This document shows positions 58,556 through 64,000 of a stretch of DNA of 64,000 nucleotides, piece after piece. Position numbers and translations under genes: made by a program. Each line of letters starts with the position of its first letter. Position 1 is the first letter of the stretch. Below the pieces are notes generated by a model. That model did no database searches and was not told the DNA's origin. It worked only from the letters and a program-made list of their open reading frames with translations. Source of the stretch: Exophiala sp. HKRS030 (Eukaryota > Ascomycota > Eurotiomycetes > Chaetothyriales > Herpotrichiellaceae); the NCBI GenBank assembly GCA_023897205.1, contig JAHWDD010000001.1:7254001-7318000 (forward strand), written 5' to 3'.

Positions 58556-60604
58556 ATGAATTCAAAACCACAGACTGACGATTCTCATGGCTTGCAACCA
58601 AGGCGTGCCTGCAAGCCTTGTGCTCGAGTCAAAGCGAGATGTCTTCCCTCGACAGACTCTGCAAGCAACTCATGCCAACGGTGTGCTTACTCTCTGCAAT
58701 ACCAACCATGATGTATCGTTTCTGATGCTCCCAAAGCTGCTCTCGTCTGAAGAAAGATTGCACATTTCCAGCCCCATTACCCCGAAAGCGGCGCAGAACA
58801 CAGCCAACGTCTGCTCCCTCCATGCTACACGCATCCATGACTCCAACTGACCAGATGCAGGAGAGTGAATGAGCTGGAGGACAAGATTGAAAAACTGACC
58901 GCATTACTATCAGCATCTGAACATGCAACTCAGGAGTATCCGTCTCCAAGACCAAGTTTTTCAACTCCATCCAGCTCTCGGTTGATGGTGGAAACACATA
59001 TACTGGTAAACGATGCTCCGTCCAAACATGTTGTGCACCATTACACTTCTCCATCAGCAGCTTCTAGTAAGGCGGACTTTGAAGACCATGCCCGTGAACC
59101 TCACCCCTCCGACATTCCTATCGTTCTTCAAGAAAAGCTACTCAGCGACTTTCGGACGAAAATGTCTCATTTTTTCCCATTCGTCATTATTCCTCCAGAC
59201 TCTACGGCAACAGAACTCCGTCAGAAATGTCCATTCCTGGTCCTAGCATGCACTGTTGTGGCTTGCAACTCCGACGCCGATGCGCAGAAAGCTTTGACCC
59301 AGAAGCTTCTCAATTATTTGGGACAACACATGCTAGCTGAGTCGGAAAAGTCTTTGGACTTACTCCAAGGACTATTGGTCTTCATCATATGGTACAGACG
59401 AAGTCAAGGATTGAGGTGTGCAGATCCTAACTGCGTGCAGGGAAACCCATAATTGCCAACACAACCCTAGAATCATGACTTTCATGCATCTCGCACTGGC
59501 ATTGGTTGACGATCTTGGGTTGTCAAGGCCCACTCAAACCGTTCACGGGCATATTGTGCCGATAATGGACTGTGTCTCGGCATTGCATAGCAGAATCTCT
59601 GATCGCGGCTCACCCACATTGGCTGGACGTCGAGCTGTATTAGGTTGTTACTTTATGACGGCAATGTTGTCGTCTTGTTTCAAGACGATAGATCCAATGC
59701 CTTTTACCGAACATCTTCAACAGTGCTGTGATCGGCTTCTGGTCGATGCGGAATATCCGTCTGATTCAATGGCTGTGGGACTGGTCCAGCTTCACAGAAT
59801 CACTGGACGCTACGTGGCTCTTTCATACGGGAAATCAAGTCTCCCAATGCGTAGCTTTATTAAGTGCTTCGAGGACGATTTCGGGCTTTTCAACAGAAGT
59901 CTTTCGGAGGAAGATGCAGGAAACGGTGTGTGCATGCAGCCCATGAGCAATTGTACTTGAGTCGTCCGCACATATGTACTAAATCAGACACAGGACACCT
60001 CCGATTTCAAACCTTGAGTGGTCAAATCAGCATGTATGAAATCGCACTGAATATGGAATGCGATGGTCCTATTGACAGAGCCGAAGCGCTCTCTACATGT
60101 TTGGACCGTATTGATGACCTCATGGCAGAGCTCTGTGCTCTGCCGACAAGGACTCTCCCATTTTTGCCTGTCACCTTTTGGCTAGGCATCTTGCACGCTG
60201 TTGCTCTCCTGGCGAATCTTTCATTCCACCAGGCCAAAGGATGGGACTTGGACTTCGTTCGACGGAGAGTGTCCTTTGCGGCTTTCATTGATCGTCTTAC
60301 CTACAAGTTGGGTGGGATTGTATCCTTATTAAATGATAATGACGGTCCATCCAATCCTGTCGCAGCACGTTTTCAAACTTACAGCGACAAGATGTCTCTT
60401 TGCAAACGATGGTACGAAGCCAAAATCAATGCCGAAAGTAGTGAAACGCGAATAGGAGGAGAAGTGGGGCCTAGCGAGGGCAGACCGAGTTCCAGCGCAA
60501 CGGTCATACCCAACATGACAGCCTTCGATATGTCTTTTGACGCCTTCGATGATTCCATGTGGCAAGACCTTATTCTCGACTGGGGTGCCACTGGACAAGA
60601 TTGA
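58556..60604 (+). CDS. Zn2Cys6 fungal transcription factor
   Basis: Five exons: 58556-58680, 58737-58808, 58861-59391, 59441-59925 and 59988-60604. Introns are GTGTGC...AAAG, GTCTGC...GCAG, GTACAG...GCAG and GTGTGT...TCAG. The total is 1830 nt, 609 aa. Residues 19-50 form a perfect binuclear cluster C-x2-C-x6-C-x10-C-x2-C-x6-C, the last cysteines in CQRCSRLKKDC across intron 1. A basic linker (PRKRRRTQP) and a short coiled coil (RVNELEDKIEKLTALL) follow. The middle carries fungal-specific TF-domain features (DLLQGLLVFIIW, FMHLALALVDDLGL, LGCYFMTAMLSS). The C-terminus is acidic and ends DSMWQDLILDWGATGQD. It probably controls the divergent MFS pump. The apparent frame breaks at 58.68-58.86 kb are true introns, not deletions. 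Confidence 0.9.
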
Positions 60605-61444
60605 GGAAGACTCAGTACGCACAACGTTCTCCAATATTCACGGCGTAAGACCGTGGCGAACAAAATCTTGACCATCGAGCACTCGCCCCCATTCCACAAG
60701 TGAAAATCGAGCAAAACCCCAGGCGTCAGCGGTGCTCACACAGTGGAAGAATCATAGACAGGAATGAAATCATTCCGCTCTGGAGAGTACTATTACTACA
60801 GATTACGACCTCCGCGGACAGATCATGCGAGGTTCAAGTTTGGCTACAAAATGTCAAACGATAATGTAGATGACATTGATGTTGCTGGCTACGTTGTTCA
60901 TATTGAGAAACAATAAGGTTGTGATTTCGCAATCCATACTTGAAAGAGATATATATTGCACACATGAACGTTTTATCTAGCTGGCTCTAGGCCCAGCGAA
61001 GACACGAGAAGAAGAAACATTCTAGAGGTTGTCGCTGTCATCGGTTCCGTTGATATTGCGCGTCAGCGTCGGTTGCTTCGGAGTCAAACGTGGCTTTCTC
61101 GGGCGGACAACGCAACTCGGAATAAAATTTGGAAAATCAATTGCAATGTCTCGTTCCTGATCGACGCAAGACGCATGACCTGGCTAAATTCCGCATTTTA
61201 TGCCGATGTCAGCCGTAAGCAGCAACCGGCGTCCGATTGCGCTGGAAGGCCCATGACACATTCTGCCGCTCGTTGTCAGAAACAGCTCGGATGACCGGGC
61301 GGCAATGATGTGATGACGGCCAGCAAATGCTCATCGTAATGGGTCCGGAGATGATCGTCACGCGCGTCGCTCGACATTCCGTTTTCAAAGATCGCCTTTG
61401 TTTCGGTCTTGGTTGTTGTCTGGAGAAGGCGTATCTCATGCCTG
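60605..61444. other. Convergent intergenic spacer
   Basis: Between the 3' ends of the Zn2Cys6 gene and the fungal N-terminal-domain gene. No supported frame. Confidence 0.45.
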
Positions 61445-62777
61445 TCACAGTACGAAATGGTCGTTTGGAATTGCTAGGAGAATTCTGGGACCTAGCAGGA
61501 CGCTCACGGCGCGAAAATTCGTGGTGCCGTCATTCGCGTATCCTGCTTCTAGAATTTGATATTGCTGGCGGGAGTACTCGACGACAGGAGTATTGAATAG
61601 CTGGGTTCTAGAGTGAGGCTCATCTGTTGCTTCGAGGTAGGCGGCCTGGTACAAGCGGGTGCGGGACGGTCTTGCATACTCGGGAGGCGAACCCCGCGGA
61701 AAACGTTGCCTGCTACTTTGGCGAAGTTGAGATGGGAAACGAGGTTGGGAGGTTCCAGCCGTGCGGCCTGAGTGTGGAGAAGTCGCTTCCAGCTCATCCT
61801 CTGAATGCCATGTCTTTGCAATCGGCCGAGGGTGCCTTGCAGTGCTGTGTCGAGGCTGACTGTCTGGTCGATCTTGCTGTCTTGACGAGGTTGAGTTTGC
61901 TAGCGTCGTGCCGTTGCGTCGGTCAGGACTCTGCCTAGCGGTTGAATCATTTTGTCTTGATAGTTGAGTAGGTGTGAGAGTCCATGTCCGCATCAACCGA
62001 TTAGCTGTTTCACGATCCACCCAAGGACCAGGTCCTTGAACGCTGCCCTTGTCGTGCAGCTTTTGAAACACTTCCAATTCGGGTTCGTTATCATCCACGA
62101 GTTCTCTTACGGAGACGAAGCCTCTTGGGGCCTGTCCGGTTGCTCGTCTTTCATCCTTCTTTCCTCGTCATCGGCTTCCCTTTCAAGATCCTTTAACCTG
62201 CCTATTGTGCGTGCTCGACTGTTAAGAAGAAAGCCGTTCTGTATGTCTCTCAACCTTTTATCTTCTCTAACTGATTCATCTCCATCTTGTCTAAAAGCAT
62301 GTCAGGTACTTCGTCAGGAAGAGTACATCATCTTTACCTAGAGTTTGCCACGAGCAACATTGTATTGATTTCTTGGGAAAGCAACATGATGTCCATTCTG
62401 CAAGCCATCAATCTTGTCAGTAGCATGCTGCATTTCTTCTTCTTGAAATGCCACTTGACCCTTTGACCGGGAGTCATGTCGCCATCGGAATTCGCTTCTG
62501 GCAGCAATTTCTCTATTGCTTTGAACGACGACGTTAGTCGCCGTGATATGACAGAAGCGTTTTGTGTGCCTTCTGGGGAAAGTACGGGTTTCCCGCGAAC
62601 GACTTGTCTGCGCAGGATAGACAAAAGGTTTACCAGCGTGAAAACCTCAAGAGTGATTGCCTCGACATCATCGGGAGCGTCTCTAACACTGTCACAAAAG
62701 TCCGTCAGTTTCTCGGCTACACCAAGGCCAAAAGCCACAACCCCAACGATCGCTGCGCCGGCTTCAAGGCCAGACAT
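61445..62777 (-). CDS. Fungal N-terminal-domain protein, frameshifted in exon 2
   Basis: Exon 1 is 62777-62338 and exon 2 is 62218-61445, with intron GTAAAG...AACAG. Residues 1 to about 145 form a helical module starting MSGLEAGAAIVGVVAFGLGVAEKLTDF, then DAPDDVEAITLEVFTLVNLLSILRR. This is the type found at the N-terminus of many fungal STAND/NLR-like and effector-associated proteins. No NACHT, ankyrin or WD repeats follow. The rest is charged and disordered (Arg/Ser/Gln/Pro-rich). In exon 2 the frame slips after DEQPDRP. Adding one C to the four-C run (gggg on plus, 62127-62130) joins PRGFVSVRELVDDNEPELEVFQKL and gives 1215 nt, 404 aa. The start at the second Met (62777) is the usual form. 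Function unknown; an innate-immunity or incompatibility role is only family-level inference. Confidence 0.65.
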
Positions 62778-63829
62778 AGTAAAATACAAGTGATGAGAGA
62801 AGATATTGGAAAGAAAAATTGTGCAAACTCAAGCCTGGAGATAGGATATACCTTTCATTCAACACTCCCTCTCATCATTATACATAGCCACCGCAAGGAG
62901 GCGTGCGATGCGCTCGCGCCTCGACGCACTGCAGCCACATCTCGTGTTTCTCATTCGGACCCAATCACAAAATTTCCCTGCCCACCTTTCAATGCTCATT
63001 CAACAATTGTTCACGGGGGTCCTCGTGAGCCACTGCATCGGCTCTTGGGAGATCCCGGTGCCTCATAAACTGATTTTTGCGGATGAGAAGACAGGAAACT
63101 TGAAGTTGTCGCAATGTCTTCCGTGCTGCAGCGCCCGCTTGTGCCGTTTGTAGATGAGAAGACAGGGACTATCTGATATGTCAACGAAATTTTCTTCCTT
63201 GGAGCACCGACATGCCACAAAATACGTGCTCGCGTCGTTAAATCAGCACTTGAACCGACAGGCCCCCGGGGTGGCTGTAAAGGGGTCACTGTTTTGTAGT
63301 CAAAACGGCTCGGCGCTGCAACGGTTTTTGGTCGAGTGCATTACCCATGCCTGCAATTGTCGAACTTTTGAAGTCAAAAGTTCCAGTCCTAGAAATTGAG
63401 GAAATTCAAAGGCCTTGTGACATCATAGTCTGATCCCAACAACGGTGGCCTTGTTGCCTGGCCGAATTCCCTCACGATGTTCAGCACACAATTCAGACGA
63501 TCCCGGCCTGTTTTTCGTATCAGAAAAAGTCAGTATCACGGATTTTGGCAGGTTGACTGGGTTTTGACCTGCAGCATCGGCAGCAAAGCTGTGCAAAAGC
63601 TGACATGGTAACAGAGTGAACCACACGGAGATATTTGGTAACTCATTGGTGATTATCAGGTTCAGCGTCTGCTTGGATTGGCAAGCACGAGCTGAAATTG
63701 AGCATTATCGTAGATCATTCATGAAAATCTGGGATACGTTCTACCTACTAGACAACCTGCGGTGTCTGATGTTTCTCCCACGCGGACTTCTTGGTTGCTT
63801 TCTAGTCTATTTGGAACAATGACAAGTGC
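62778..63829. other. Intergenic, nothing recognised
   Basis: Contains the promoter of the fungal N-terminal-domain gene and the 3' region of the epimerase-like gene. Short duplicated segments occur around 63075-63175 (gatgagaagacagg, twice). No supported frame. Confidence 0.4.
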
Positions 63830-64000
63830 TTAAGCACCGAGAGCAAGAAGAGATTTGACTGTGTCCACCACACTTTCTTCGAGACTTCGATATTGGATGC
63901 CTAAAAGCTCTTTACTTCGAGAATTATCGTAGCCATAGACATCTTCGGGTTTGTCACTTGTGAGGTCTTGCGGTAGCTTATCAGCCAGCTCGGGGAACTT
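63830..64000 (-). CDS. NAD(P)-dependent epimerase/dehydratase-like SDR, 3' end only
   Basis: The last 56 codons and stop of a minus-strand gene running off the window. The fragment reads DNSRSKELLGIQYRSLEESVVDTVKSLLALGA. This is the classic C-terminus of extended short-chain dehydrogenases of the dihydroflavonol-reductase / NRPS-like aldehyde-reductase class, where S-x-K-x3-LG-x-x-Y/F-x-x-LE is diagnostic. The catalytic and NAD(P)-binding parts lie outside the window, so the substrate is unknown. It lies beside the efflux-pump/regulator pair, which fits a catabolic or secondary-metabolism locus. Confidence 0.82.
   Translation of the reverse strand, partial: KFPELADKLPQDLTSDKPEDVYGYDNSRSKELLGIQYRSLEESVVDTVKSLLALGA

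Noticed and set aside
58680..58861. Apparent frame breaks in the Zn2Cys6 cluster of the regulator, which at first looked like another base loss
   Set aside because: Two short introns (58681-58736 and 58809-58860) with GT...AG ends restore the exact C6 spacing and correct phase without any added base.

Overview
The window is nuclear DNA of a filamentous ascomycete (Pezizomycotina). It has compact genes on both strands, introns of roughly 45-140 nt with GT(A/G)NGT donors, CTRAC branch points and short acceptors, and fungal-specific families: Zn2Cys6 regulator, Clr5 domain, fungal N-terminal domains, a 7-Cys metallothionein and single-copy TOR. I cannot place it to order; a Eurotiomycete such as Chaetothyriales is a guess. 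I saw no tRNA, rRNA, CRISPR, transposon or viral segment.

Layout. 0-3.5 kb: the 3' part of a BTB/coiled-coil gene and a three-exon gene of unknown function. 5-10.4 kb (minus strand): a type I membrane protein, a 67-aa hydrophilic protein, a small Cys-rich reading frame and a Vip1-like RRM protein. 12-16 kb: an APC-family permease facing the ALG10 glucosyltransferase. 16.8-24 kb: three regulatory-looking or unknown proteins (one bZIP) and a COX14-type mitochondrial assembly protein. 25-35 kb: DAHP synthase, with a consensus Gcn4/CpcA site, facing the complete 2497-aa TOR kinase. 36-44.7 kb: a Trf4/5-type poly(A) polymerase, a tandem GFA-domain protein, a tiny four-exon metallothionein, an ADP-ribosylglycohydrolase and a 3-hydroxyisobutyrate-dehydrogenase-like enzyme. 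47-55.7 kb: a Clr5-TPR protein, a Q/P-rich protein and a mitochondrial ribosomal protein. 56-64 kb: an accessory-looking block with a DHA2 efflux pump divergent from a Zn2Cys6 regulator, a fungal N-terminal-domain protein and the end of an SDR/epimerase gene.

The most unexpected signal is that seven otherwise well-conserved genes are each broken by one (in one case two) single-base losses. Every break can be repaired by adding one C on the coding strand to a run of C; in six of the eight the run goes from four C to five. After adding splice-derived exon lengths, every repaired model becomes an exact multiple of three. This looks like homopolymer undercalling in the assembly, or less likely a real mutator signature, and it will mislead automatic annotation. 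The second notable observation is two metallothionein-type 7-Cys modules: a free 22-aa protein in four exons, one holding only four coding bases, and a similar module at the C-terminus of the Vip1-like RRM protein.
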